Positions 16,399 to 23,355 of a stretch of 23,355 nt of DNA are shown here, one piece after another (the stretch's first letter is position 1; every line of letters starts with the position of its first letter). The notes below the pieces were generated by a model. The model ran no database searches. It was not told the origin of the DNA and worked only from the letters and a program-made list of their open reading frames with translations. The position numbers and the translations under genes are program-made. This DNA comes from an uncultured Actinomycetes bacterium. Its GTDB lineage: Bacteria; Actinomycetota; Thermoleophilia; Miltoncostaeales; Miltoncostaeaceae. The DNA lies in the NCBI GenBank assembly GCA_937862675.1, contig CALMEC010000175.1, positions 1 through 23,355 of the forward strand, read 5' to 3'.

Positions 16399-17334
16399 CT
16401 AGCCCTCGGCTCGCAGACGCGTCAGCAGAAGTTCACGGAGTTCTTCGATGCCCATACCCGTGTAGGAGTCAACCACGATGTCCACCCCGTCGGGGGGATC
16501 GCTGCGCACATGCGTCGCCACCACGATCTCCTCGGCGTCGGGATTGACGAACGGGGCGATGCCGTCACGGACCATGGCGAGCGCCTGGGGGATGGACTCG
16601 GGATCGCGGCCGTCGACGCAGTGGAGGATGATCTGCGCCCGCTCCAGCTGCCCCAGGTAGCCGTCGCGGCGCGGACGGCCCTCCTCGTCCACACCGGGGA
16701 GATCCGCGACCAGGAAGAGGTTGCCGAAGTCGTCCTTGAGCGGGCCGAACTCCGGCTGGCGGGAGGTGCGCGGGTAGTCGGCCACCGGGGCCACCGCACC
16801 GGTCAGCGTGTTGAGCAGCGCGCTCTTCCCGCTGTTGGGCAGCCCGACGATGGCCACCGACAGCGGCATCCGCAGCTCGAGGACGATCCAGGCCTCGTCG
16901 CCGGGCATGCCGGGCACGGATTCGCGCGGGGTCTGGTGCGTGGACGACCGGAATGCGTAGTTGCCGACGCCGCCCTCACCCCCGACCGCCACCTCGGCGC
17001 GCTCACCCGGGGCGTTGAGGAACGCGATGGTCTCGTCGTCACGGATGATCCGGGTTCCCAACGGGACCAGGATCTCGGCGTCCTCGCCGTTCTTGCCGTG
17101 CCGGCGGCGCCCGGCGCCGGGCTGCCCCGGCCGGGCCTTGTGGTGGACGACGTGCCGATAGCGGGAGAGGTCCTCGACCGCCGGGTCGGCGATCACGACG
17201 ACCGCGCCGCCGTGTCCTCCGTTTCCCCCGTCGGGCCCGCCCTTCGGCACGCGCGACTCACGACGGAAGGAGACGCACCCGCCGCCGCCGTGCCCGCCCT
17301 GGACATGGATCTTGACCCGGTCGGTGAAGGGCAC
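16399..17334 (-). CDS. obg: Obg-family GTPase, divergent
   Basis: Obg proteins act in 50S ribosome assembly and stress control. The N-terminal glycine-rich Obg domain is standard (KIHVQGGHGGGGCVSFRRE, VPKGGPDGGNGGHGG). The G domain has a good P-loop, GLPNSGKS (residues 164-171), a plausible switch I (YPRTSRQPEFG) and G3 in DLPGV. The G4 motif NKxD is not recognisable: the expected strand reads VVATHVRSD (T274-D279), and the G5 SA is SY. At 311 residues it is shorter than usual and has no C-terminal extension. The start is GTG 17334. Its position downstream of rplU-rpmA is the near-universal one for Obg. Confidence 0.93.
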   Translation of the reverse strand: MPFTDRVKIHVQGGHGGGGCVSFRRESRVPKGGPDGGNGGHGGAVVVIADPAVEDLSRYRHVVHHKARPGQPGAGRRRHGKNGEDAEILVPLGTRIIRDDETIAFLNAPGERAEVAVGGEGGVGNYAFRSSTHQTPRESVPGMPGDEAWIVLELRMPLSVAIVGLPNSGKSALLNTLTGAVAPVADYPRTSRQPEFGPLKDDFGNLFLVADLPGVDEEGRPRRDGYLGQLERAQIILHCVDGRDPESIPQALAMVRDGIAPFVNPDAEEIVVATHVRSDPPDGVDIVVDSYTGMGIEELRELLLTRLRAEG

Positions 17335-17493
17335 CGTCAGCGCCCCGGGTCGGACATACGTCGATGTGCCGCGTGGAGCCCCGTCGCGATGAGGGGGCAG
17401 GAGCGGTCCGCATCGGGAAGACGGGCACCGAGGACGACGCTCCGATCAATGACTGTCACGTGCGCGTCACCTCATCCCGGCATTGGGTGCGGC

Positions 17494-17519
17494 CGCCGGA
17501 GGACGACGACCGTCCGGCG
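17494..17519 (-). terminator. Hairpin just downstream of rpmA
   Basis: CGCCGGA and TCCGGCG pair over 7 bp with a 12-base loop, starting about 14 bases after the rpmA stop. It could partly terminate or process the rplU-rpmA mRNA before obg, which follows after a 198-base gap. No U tract. Confidence 0.35.
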
Positions 17520-17532
17520 TGGGCCACCCGTC

Positions 17533-17796
17533 TTACTGGGCGGACGTCTCCGGGCGGACGAAAACGCGACGTCCCTTGCGGCCGTTGGTGAACTCCACAC
17601 GTCCGTCCACCGTCGCGAAGATGGTGTGGTCGCGTCCGATGCCCGTGCCGTCGGCGGGGTGGAACCGCGTTCCGCGCTGACGCACGATGATGGAGCCGGC
17701 CGGGACGACCTGGCCGGCGAAGACCTTCACGCCGAGGCGCTGTGACGCGGAGTCGCGACCGTTGCGGCTGGATCCGCCACCCTTCTTATGAGCCAT
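17533..17796 (-). CDS. rpmA: 50S ribosomal protein L27
   Basis: The 87-residue product begins MAHKKGGGSSRNGRDS and continues with RLGVKVFAGQVVPAGSIIVRQRGTRFHPG-type sequence, the hallmark of L27, whose N-terminal tail reaches the peptidyl transferase centre. There is no N-terminal extension needing cleavage as in Firmicutes. GAGGAG at 17805-17810 lies 8 bases before ATG 17796, ruling out the longer in-frame extension that overlaps rplU. It follows rplU by 16 bases. Confidence 0.98.
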   Translation of the reverse strand: MAHKKGGGSSRNGRDSASQRLGVKVFAGQVVPAGSIIVRQRGTRFHPADGTGIGRDHTIFATVDGRVEFTNGRKGRRVFVRPETSAQ

Positions 17797-17812
17797 TTCG
17801 CTATCTCCTCGT

Positions 17813-18109
17813 CTACGCCGTGATGGATTCGATGCGGATGCGGGAGAGGCGCGAGCGGTGGCCGCGCTTCTTCTTGCTGTCCTTCTTGGCGCGGTAGGTG
17901 AACACCACGATCTTCTTGCCGAGGACGTGCTCCTCGACGAGCGCGGTGACGTTGCCGCCGTCCGAGATGCCCGTGCCCTCACCGACGGCGAGGACGGACG
18001 GTGCGAAGGTCTGGCCCTCGTCGACCGACAGACGATCCACGAGCAGCTGCTCACCCTCAGAGACCCGATATTGCTTGCCGCCGACGGCGATGACTGCGTA
18101 GTCCGGCAC
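17813..18109 (-). CDS. rplU: 50S ribosomal protein L21
   Basis: The 98-residue product begins with the L21 signature DYAVIAVGGKQYRVSEGEQLLVDRL and ends with the basic KKKRGHRSRLSRIRIESI segment, which binds 23S rRNA. GGGAG at 18115-18119 is 5 bases before GTG 18109, so I take this GTG over the longer frame from 18163, whose extra residues match nothing in L21. It is the first gene of the rplU-rpmA unit. Confidence 0.98.
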   Translation of the reverse strand: MPDYAVIAVGGKQYRVSEGEQLLVDRLSVDEGQTFAPSVLAVGEGTGISDGGNVTALVEEHVLGKKIVVFTYRAKKDSKKKRGHRSRLSRIRIESITA

Positions 18110-18161
18110 CTGAACTCCCGGTCGAAAGACGAACGCGCGCCCATGACAGGCGCGGCTGGGC

Positions 18162-18167
18162 ATTGTA
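18162..18167 (-). promoter_or_regulatory. -10 element of the rplU promoter
   Basis: TACAAT on the minus strand is one base from the consensus TATAAT and would start transcription near 18155, about 45 bases before the rplU start. No good -35 is visible at the expected distance. It lies in the 99-base gap after the diguanylate cyclase gene. Confidence 0.5.
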
Positions 18168-18208
18168 ACGGATCTTCACACGGAAGGACGAGCCGCCGTG
18201 CGGAAGGG

Positions 18209-19414
18209 CTATGCCGGGTAGCGGACCGACGAGGCCGCACGCCCCGTCCGCTCCGTCCCGAAGTCGTGCGGCAGCTCTCCCCCGGCGGTCACCACGCGGT
18301 TGCGTCCCTGCTCCTTGGCGCGGTACAGGGCACGGTCCGCATGACGGATGAGATCCTCCAGCGTCTCGTGGCCGGAGGCGACGCCGATGCTGATGGTGAC
18401 GTTGAGCCGGACGCCCTCCGTCTCGATGGCGCTCTTGGCGATGGCCTCCCGCATCCGCTCGGCGACGACGGCCGCGTCGGCCAGCGTCGTGGACGGCATG
18501 AGGATGGCGAACTCCTCGCCGCCGAAGCGCGCCGCGAGGTCCGTCGCCCGTGCCCGGCCCCGGATGACCCGGCCGACGTGCGTGATGACGGAGTCACCCG
18601 CCAGGTGGCCGTGGGCGTTGTTGACCTCCCGCAGATAGTCGAGATCGAGCATCGCCAGGGCCGTCGTGCCCTTGCCGCGCCGGACGAGGTCGTCCCCACG
18701 GTCCCAGAAGAAGCGTGCGTTGTAGAGGTCCGTCTTGGGATCCGTCCAGCTCTCCTGCTCCAGGCGCGGGATCTGCAGCGCGCGGGCGATGAGGATGAGG
18801 GGGAGCATGGCGAACACGCTGGCGATCGGCTCGTCGTTCCACAGCAGTGCGATGGCCGCGCCCGAGCAGAGCACCAGCGTGTCGAGGGACAGGTGCGTCC
18901 AGGAGAACAGGCGCGACTGGCGCAGCGTCTCGCCCCGTGCGAGCCGCACGATCACCGCGAGCGCCGCATGGTTGAGGAGCGTGAAGACCACGGTGGCGAG
19001 GGCCATGCGGCCGGCCCCGGCCAGCCCCGTGACGGGACCCTGCGCGACGATGAGCTTGGCCACGAGCGCCGGAAGGGCGTAGTTGGCCATGTTGAACATC
19101 GGCATGTACCACTGGAACTTCGCCCGCCCCCAGATGGGCAGGAACATGAGCACCGACACGAGGACGATCGAGGGCGGCGGCAGGACCACCACCGAGGCGA
19201 ACACGAACGCCAGCGAGATGTCGTACCCCAGGCGCGGGGACGCGTACACCAGGAACAGCTGGGCCAGCGCTGCACCGATCGTGAAGACGATGAGCGCCCA
19301 TACGTCGCCGACCCGGGGCTCCGTCGCGATCGCGACGGCCGACGCCACGACGGCGGCGATGATCCAGGTGAGAACAGCGAAGTATCCCGCCCGTGAGAGC
19401 CTGTTATCGCTCAT
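18209..19414 (-). CDS. Membrane-anchored diguanylate cyclase (GGDEF)
   Basis: This 401-residue protein makes cyclic di-GMP from two GTP. The N-terminal ~215 residues form six to eight hydrophobic segments, a membrane sensor of unknown ligand. The GGDEF domain begins at TDPKTDLYNARFF. The active-site motif is GGEEF (298-302), and an RxxD inhibitory site (R289-D292) sits five residues before it, so product inhibition is expected. ISIGVA and ALYRAKEQGRN are typical later motifs. The start is ATG 19414. It lies between rng and rplU in the same direction, 121 bases after rng and 99 bases before rplU, and probably forms its own transcription unit. Confidence 0.95.
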   Translation of the reverse strand: MSDNRLSRAGYFAVLTWIIAAVVASAVAIATEPRVGDVWALIVFTIGAALAQLFLVYASPRLGYDISLAFVFASVVVLPPPSIVLVSVLMFLPIWGRAKFQWYMPMFNMANYALPALVAKLIVAQGPVTGLAGAGRMALATVVFTLLNHAALAVIVRLARGETLRQSRLFSWTHLSLDTLVLCSGAAIALLWNDEPIASVFAMLPLILIARALQIPRLEQESWTDPKTDLYNARFFWDRGDDLVRRGKGTTALAMLDLDYLREVNNAHGHLAGDSVITHVGRVIRGRARATDLAARFGGEEFAILMPSTTLADAAVVAERMREAIAKSAIETEGVRLNVTISIGVASGHETLEDLIRHADRALYRAKEQGRNRVVTAGGELPHDFGTERTGRAASSVRYPA

Positions 19415-19535
19415 GTACCCACCGTCTATCGGCAGGACGACGGGTGACCCTGACTCCCGGCGCGAGAGAACCGTTGCAGGGACGCAGGGCGGACGCGGCC
19501 GTCGACACGGTCACATCCGCCCCCGGGTCACCGCG

Positions 19536-20999
19536 TCACTTCCGTCCGTTCGCGATCGCGTCGATGCGGACGCCGTCCACCTCCAGCGCGGAATCGGGCT
19601 CCAGGCGCAGCCGCTTCCCGGTCTCGGCCTCGATGTCCGCCACCCCGGCGTCGTCGTCGCCCGACACGAGGTCGAGGACGCGCGGATGCACGGCGACGGC
19701 GAACGTGGTCTCGGACCGTTCCGCCAGCTTCCGCCGGATCTGACGGTCAACGTGCACGGCATGCGTCTCGTCGCTCGGGATGATGCCCACGCCGTGACAG
19801 GTGGGGCACTCCTCGGTCATGATCTCGCGCGGGCCGTCGCTGATGTTCTGGCGCGTCATCTCAACGAGCCCGAGGGGTGAGATGTCGACGACGTACGCCT
19901 TGGCGCGGTCGCGTTCAAGCGCCGCCTCCAGCGCCTGTCGCACGGCGTGCCGGTTGCGCTGGTCGTTCATGTCGATGAAGTCGACGATGATCATGCCGCC
20001 GATGTCACGCAGTCGCAGCTGCCGGACGACCTCCTCGGCCGCCTCGAGGTTGGTCTGCGTGATGGTCTCCTCGAGCGTCGTCTTGCCGCGGCCGACGTTG
20101 CGTCCGCTGTTGACGTCGATGACCGTCATGGCCTCGGTGTCGTCGATGATGAGGTATCCGCCGGACTTGAGATCGGCGCGCCGCGACAGGGTGGAGCGCA
20201 GTGCACGGTCGACGCCGTAGCGCTCCATGAGGGGCGTCGGCTCGGCGTAGAAGTGGATGCGCTCGGCCAGCTCCGGCGACGTCTTGCGCAGGAAGTCGAG
20301 GATGCGCGTGTACTGCGCCTCGTCGTCGATGAGCACCTCGTCGACGTGGTCGCCGAACAGGTCGCGGATCACCTTCAGCGACCGGTCCGCCTCGCTGTAG
20401 AGGAGGCTCGGCGCGGTCACCTGCTCGGCGCGCGCCTGAAGGGCCGCCCAGAGGCGGCGGAGGGCCTCGACGTCACGCTGGAGCTCGCGCTCCGTGACGC
20501 CGGCGGCCTGGGTGCGGACGATCAGCCCGCCCTCGCCCTTCGTCAGGTTCTTGCAGATCTTGCGCAGACGGTCGCGCTCCTCGTCGTCCAGGCGCCGGCT
20601 GACGCCGACCCCGTCGCCGTACGGCACGAACACCAGGAAGCGGCCGGCCAGCGACAGCTGCATCGTCAGGCGCACGCCCTTGGTGCCCATCGGGTCCTTG
20701 GTGGCCTGCACCAGGATCTCGTCACCCCGCTTCAGCAGGTCGGCGATCTGGCGCTTGCGCTTGGGCACGCCGAGCGCGACGACCTCGTCGACGTGCAGGA
20801 AGCCGTTCTTCTCGAGGCCGATCTCGATGAACGCGGCCTCCATGCCCGCGAGGACGTTCTCCACGCGGCCCTTCCACACGTGCCCCACGACGGAGCGGTG
20901 GCCGCGCCGCTCGATGTAGGCCTCGGCCGTCTGGCCGTCCTCGAGTATCGCGACGCGCGTCTCGGCGCGGTCCACCGACACCAGGATCTGCTTCTTCAA
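19536..20999 (-). CDS. rng: Ribonuclease E/G family endoribonuclease
   Basis: The enzyme cleaves single-stranded RNA in rRNA maturation and mRNA decay. The 487-residue product has an S1-like RNA-binding domain (GHVWKGRVENVLAGMEAAFIEIG), the 5'-sensor/RNase H-like region, and a DNase I-like catalytic core. Magnesium ligands Asp295 (VIDVNSGR) and Asp340 (VDFIDM) match the spacing of Asp303 and Asp346 in E. coli RNase E. A zinc-link CPTC (398-401) follows. There is no long disordered tail, so it is RNase G-sized. The start is TTG 20999, with AAGGA at 21008-21012 eight bases upstream. The preceding gene ends 1 base before, so translation is probably coupled. Confidence 0.96.
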   Translation of the reverse strand: MKKQILVSVDRAETRVAILEDGQTAEAYIERRGHRSVVGHVWKGRVENVLAGMEAAFIEIGLEKNGFLHVDEVVALGVPKRKRQIADLLKRGDEILVQATKDPMGTKGVRLTMQLSLAGRFLVFVPYGDGVGVSRRLDDEERDRLRKICKNLTKGEGGLIVRTQAAGVTERELQRDVEALRRLWAALQARAEQVTAPSLLYSEADRSLKVIRDLFGDHVDEVLIDDEAQYTRILDFLRKTSPELAERIHFYAEPTPLMERYGVDRALRSTLSRRADLKSGGYLIIDDTEAMTVIDVNSGRNVGRGKTTLEETITQTNLEAAEEVVRQLRLRDIGGMIIVDFIDMNDQRNRHAVRQALEAALERDRAKAYVVDISPLGLVEMTRQNISDGPREIMTEECPTCHGVGIIPSDETHAVHVDRQIRRKLAERSETTFAVAVHPRVLDLVSGDDDAGVADIEAETGKRLRLEPDSALEVDGVRIDAIANGRK

Positions 21000-21000
21000 A

Positions 21001-21879
21001 TTAGGTGTCCTTGCGTTTCTTCAGCGCTCCGGCCAATGCCGTCGCGAGTCCGTCCAACGGCGCATCGGCGCGTTCGCCGGCCGTGGTGAAGTACTTTCGT
21101 GCGGCCTCGCCGAGGACGCGGGTCCCGGTGTAGGCGACGCCCGCGCGCACGGCGAACGCACCGACCGGAAGGAACCGCGACGCACGACGGGCGACCGCCC
21201 GCCAACCGAATGCCGATGCGACGACACCGCCCACCTCGAGGCCGCGTCGCAGATCGAGCGGCCGACCGTGCATCGACGCGAGCTGCGCGATGAGCCGCAC
21301 CTGAAGGGCGGCGATGATCGGGAGCTGGGTGCCCGGCACGATGCCCGCCATGCCGATCGCGCCGGCACGGCGCGCCGCCTGGGTGGTGAGCATCTCCCCC
21401 ACCGCCGGCCGGAGCACGGGGTGCGTCCGGGCGACGGCGACGGCGTCGTCACCGAGCAGCGTCGCGATCGACGAGAGGACGAACGGGTCGTCGTCCAGCG
21501 ACCGGACGTGGGCGATGTTCGAGAGATCGAGCGGTGGATGGCTGATGAGGAGCCGCTCGATGTCCTTGGCCGGCTTGGAGTCGGCCGCGATGAGGATCAC
21601 GACCCGTCGTCCCTGCCGCCGTGCCCGTGCCAGAACGGTGGCCGCCAGGGTGGGGTCGTGCCCCGCCACGGCGACATAGACGAGGGGCCCGTCGTACGCA
21701 TCCGGCGCGGAGGCCTCGTCGATGCCCAGCAGACCCCGGATGGCGATGGTCGCCGCTGGGTCGCCGTCGATGACGCTGATGGCGAGATCCTCACCCGTCG
21801 CACGGTCGACACCGCGGACGGCGTTGACGAACGGACGCACCGCGCCGGCCCCCTTGGCGAGCGAACGTATGGTGCCCAT
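21001..21879 (-). CDS. DUF697/YcjF-like protein, hypothetical
   Basis: The 292-residue product has an N-terminal alpha/beta region (about 30-150) with GPLVYVAVAG and RRVVILIAADS strands but no P-loop. The C-terminal helical region (about 165-290) follows the DUF697 pattern: RAGAIGMAGIVPGTQLPIIAALQVRLIAQLASMHG, a Gly-rich amphipathic helix, FLPVGAFAVRAGVAYTGTRVLGEAARKYF. DUF697 segments usually associate with membranes and are often attached to GTPases; here the GTPase motifs are absent. ATG 21879 is preceded by GAGGGG about 8 bases away. It ends 1 base before rng and follows rodA by 109 bases, suggesting an envelope-related unit. Function unknown. Confidence 0.8.
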   Translation of the reverse strand: MGTIRSLAKGAGAVRPFVNAVRGVDRATGEDLAISVIDGDPAATIAIRGLLGIDEASAPDAYDGPLVYVAVAGHDPTLAATVLARARRQGRRVVILIAADSKPAKDIERLLISHPPLDLSNIAHVRSLDDDPFVLSSIATLLGDDAVAVARTHPVLRPAVGEMLTTQAARRAGAIGMAGIVPGTQLPIIAALQVRLIAQLASMHGRPLDLRRGLEVGGVVASAFGWRAVARRASRFLPVGAFAVRAGVAYTGTRVLGEAARKYFTTAGERADAPLDGLATALAGALKKRKDT

Positions 21880-21988
21880 CAGGAATTCCCCTCGTTGACG
21901 AATTCGTCGAGTGCCACCCCAGGATAATGGTGCATCCCGGGGGCGAGGCGCCGCGACCGCTCCCCGGACCGCGCCGACGCCCGTGCCG

Positions 21989-22855
21989 TTAGACGGACGC
22001 GACCACGCTCCGCCGGTAGATGCGCAGCAGGATCCCGACCGCGATCAGGTTGGTGAGCGTGTGGCTGCCGCCGTAGCTCAGGAACGGCAGCGGGATGCCC
22101 GTGATCGGCATGATCGTCACGTTCATCCCGATGTTCACGAACACCTGGAAGGCGAACATGGTCGCGAGCCCGCCCGCGACGAGCTGTTCGAACAGGGTCG
22201 GCGCGCGCGAGACCAGCCGCAGGATCCGCCAGATGAAGACGCCGAACACGAGCATGAGGAGCGTCACGCCGACGAAGCCGTACATCTCGGCCGTCGACGC
22301 GAAGATGAAGTCCGTGTGGTGCTCCGGGAGCAGGTTGTTGCGCACCTGCGTGGCGCCCTCCACGCCGGTGCCGGTGGCCCCGCCGTGTCCCACGGCCGTG
22401 CGGGCCTGACGGGTCTGGAAACCGGTCTCGTTCGGGTCGGCGTTGGAGTCGATGAAGCTGGTCAGACGATTGATCTGATAGTCGTGGAGCACCGTGACGC
22501 CGACGGCCGGGAGGACCCACACGGCGAGGACGGCGAGGATCGCGATCGCGCCGATCGCCCAGGCGAAGAACCGCCCCGGCACGCCGGCGAAGAAGAGGAC
22601 GCCGACCAGGATGGACATGTAGACGAGGGACGTCCCGAGGTCGGGCTGCAGGAACACGATGAGCGTCGGGACGAGTGCCACCCCCACGACGAAGAGGCTG
22701 AGCTCCGGGGACTCGATCGATCTCCAGCGCTGCTGCACCAGTCCCGCCAGGATGAGCACCATGGCGATCTTCCCGATCTCGGAGGGCTGGAACTGGAAGA
22801 ACCCCAGGTCGATCCACCGTGAGGACCCGCGCACCGACTGGCCGATGGCCCGCGT
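21989..22855 (-). CDS. rodA: RodA/FtsW-family (SEDS) glycosyltransferase, 5' truncated
   Basis: SEDS proteins polymerise peptidoglycan glycan strands; RodA serves cell elongation. About 288 C-terminal residues are present. They include RWIDLGFFQFQPSEIGKIAMV, LVFLQPDLGTSLVYMS-type helices, the long extracellular loop with NNLLPEHHTDFIFA, and the C-terminal SYGGSHTLTNLIAVGILL signature. Family members have roughly 370-400 residues, so the first TM helices are missing. Upstream of about 22855 the frame stays open but the residues are not RodA-like, because the DNA changes to an unrelated plus-strand gene. The stop is TAA 21991-21989. The missing 5' end is an assembly or junction artefact rather than a short gene. 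Confidence 0.9.
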   Translation of the reverse strand, partial: TRAIGQSVRGSSRWIDLGFFQFQPSEIGKIAMVLILAGLVQQRWRSIESPELSLFVVGVALVPTLIVFLQPDLGTSLVYMSILVGVLFFAGVPGRFFAWAIGAIAILAVLAVWVLPAVGVTVLHDYQINRLTSFIDSNADPNETGFQTRQARTAVGHGGATGTGVEGATQVRNNLLPEHHTDFIFASTAEMYGFVGVTLLMLVFGVFIWRILRLVSRAPTLFEQLVAGGLATMFAFQVFVNIGMNVTIMPITGIPLPFLSYGGSHTLTNLIAVGILLRIYRRSVVASV

Positions 22856-22985
22856 GGCGCGCGCGGCCGGTTTTGCCAGCGACAAGAGCTTTGCCCGCGC
22901 CTTCCGCCAGTGGACGGGGCAGACGCCGCAAGGCTGGCGGCAGCAGGGCGTTTCAGAGCAAAAACCAGCTCCAGCGCCCGATTGA
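22846..22985 (+). CDS. AraC-family regulator, C-terminal fragment
   Basis: The plus strand reads RVARAAGFASDKSFARAF then QWTGQTPQGWR and stops at TGA 22983-22985. This is the second helix-turn-helix of the AraC/XylS domain, whose usual form is IA-x-x-x-GF-x-S-x-S-x-F-x-R-x-FR followed by G-x-TP-x-x-R. Only about 46 residues exist; the rest of a ~300-residue protein is absent because rodA sequence begins on the other side. The residue preferences look like Burkholderiales homologues. There is no start codon, so it is a truncated remnant at a junction. Confidence 0.8.
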
Positions 22986-23063
22986 CGTGCGCAAGCAGCT
23001 CTTGATTCAATAGCATTCGACATGCCCCGGCGTATCCGCGGCCGAGTGGTTACAGTCACGCAC

Positions 23064-23355
23064 ATGAAACCCGCACCCCGCCCCCTGTTCACGCCCGACC
23101 ACCACGCCTTCCGCGAGCAGGTGCGCCGCTTCTGCGAGAAAGAAATCGCCCCCCACCACGCCGCCTGGGAAGAAGCCCACGGCGTGCCGCGCGAAGTCTG
23201 GCGGCAGGCCGGCGACAACGGCCTGCTGTGCTGCTGGCTGCCCGAGGCACTGGGCGGCCCGGGGGCCGACCTGCTGTTCGACTGCATCGTGGCCGAGGAG
23301 CTGGGTCGCATCGGCGCCACCGGTCCGGGTTTTCCGCTGCACTCGATCATCGTGG
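23064..23355 (+). CDS. Acyl-CoA dehydrogenase, N-terminal fragment running off the window
   Basis: From ATG 23064 the frame is open to the window edge and encodes 97 residues. It shows the acyl-CoA dehydrogenase N-terminal helical domain: LFTPDHHAFREQVRRFCEKE, IAPHHAAWEE, VPREVWRQAGDNGLLCCWLPEALGG and FDCIVAEELGRIG. These flavoenzymes oxidise acyl-CoA thioesters. The gene starts 78 bases after the AraC fragment, in the same direction. No strong ribosome binding site is visible. Codon use and residues resemble Comamonadaceae-type beta-proteobacteria, unlike the actinobacterial genes in the rest of the window. Confidence 0.88.
   Translation, partial: MKPAPRPLFTPDHHAFREQVRRFCEKEIAPHHAAWEEAHGVPREVWRQAGDNGLLCCWLPEALGGPGADLLFDCIVAEELGRIGATGPGFPLHSIIV

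Noticed and set aside
17858..19396. Long plus-strand frame (512 codons) opposite rplU and the GGDEF gene
   Set aside because: It runs antisense across two well-supported genes and has the residue bias of a high-GC shadow frame.
19947..21089. 380-codon plus-strand frame opposite rng
   Set aside because: Antisense shadow of rng; leucine/alanine/arginine-biased with no domain signature.
22887..23350. N-terminal extension of the rodA frame to 23350
   Set aside because: The frame stays open only by chance over antisense AraC and acyl-CoA dehydrogenase sequence; the residues are not hydrophobic TM helices as RodA requires.

Overview
The window is high-GC DNA carrying a bacterial housekeeping cluster on the minus strand: rodA, a DUF697-like gene, rng, rplU, rpmA, obg, proB, nadD, rsfS, tRNA-Ala, leuS, comEA, comEC. 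This gene set and order, a membrane GGDEF protein embedded in it, frequent GTG/TTG starts and the composition fit a deep-branching actinobacterium, perhaps a Thermoleophilia/Solirubrobacterales-like lineage. The lineage is an inference from memory of gene order, not from a search.

Layout. 1-3140: a TetR regulator and an MMPL/RND exporter in one operon, with a consensus-like promoter that encloses a perfect palindromic operator. 3339-3686: a small cupin. 3802-6758: comEC and comEA (DNA uptake), overlapping by 4 nt. 6759-7199: a gene-free gap. 7200-9731: leuS. 9771-10205: a GNAT acetyltransferase. 10210-11156: a two-gene unit encoding a lipoprotein with a nuclease-toxin-like C-terminus and a small partner overlapping it by 4 nt. 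11291-13177: a small, lower-GC island bounded by an exact 24-bp direct repeat that appears to split a small HTH gene. The island holds a two-gene operon: a HEH-motif protein of unknown function followed by a DUF1828/DUF1829-like protein. 13257-13960: two overlapping hypothetical genes. 14030-14102: tRNA-Ala(GGC). 14148-18109: rsfS, nadD, proB, obg, rpmA, rplU. 18209-19414: diguanylate cyclase. 19536-21879: rng and a DUF697-like protein. 21989 to about 22855: the 3' part of rodA.

The last ~500 bp do not belong with the rest. rodA stops being RodA-like near 22855, and from about 22846 the plus strand reads as the C-terminus of an AraC-family regulator followed by the start of an acyl-CoA dehydrogenase. 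Both look proteobacterial (Burkholderiales-like). Two unrelated truncated genes meeting head-on suggests a chimeric assembly join rather than biology.

The most interesting accessory content is the 10.2-13.3 kb zone: a candidate secreted toxin/immunity pair beside an integrase-less, repeat-flanked cassette carrying a coupled gene pair of unknown function. The housekeeping genes also show oddities: a probable AUC start in rsfS, an Obg without a recognisable NKxD motif, and a ComEC whose metallo-beta-lactamase HxHxDH motif is eroded.
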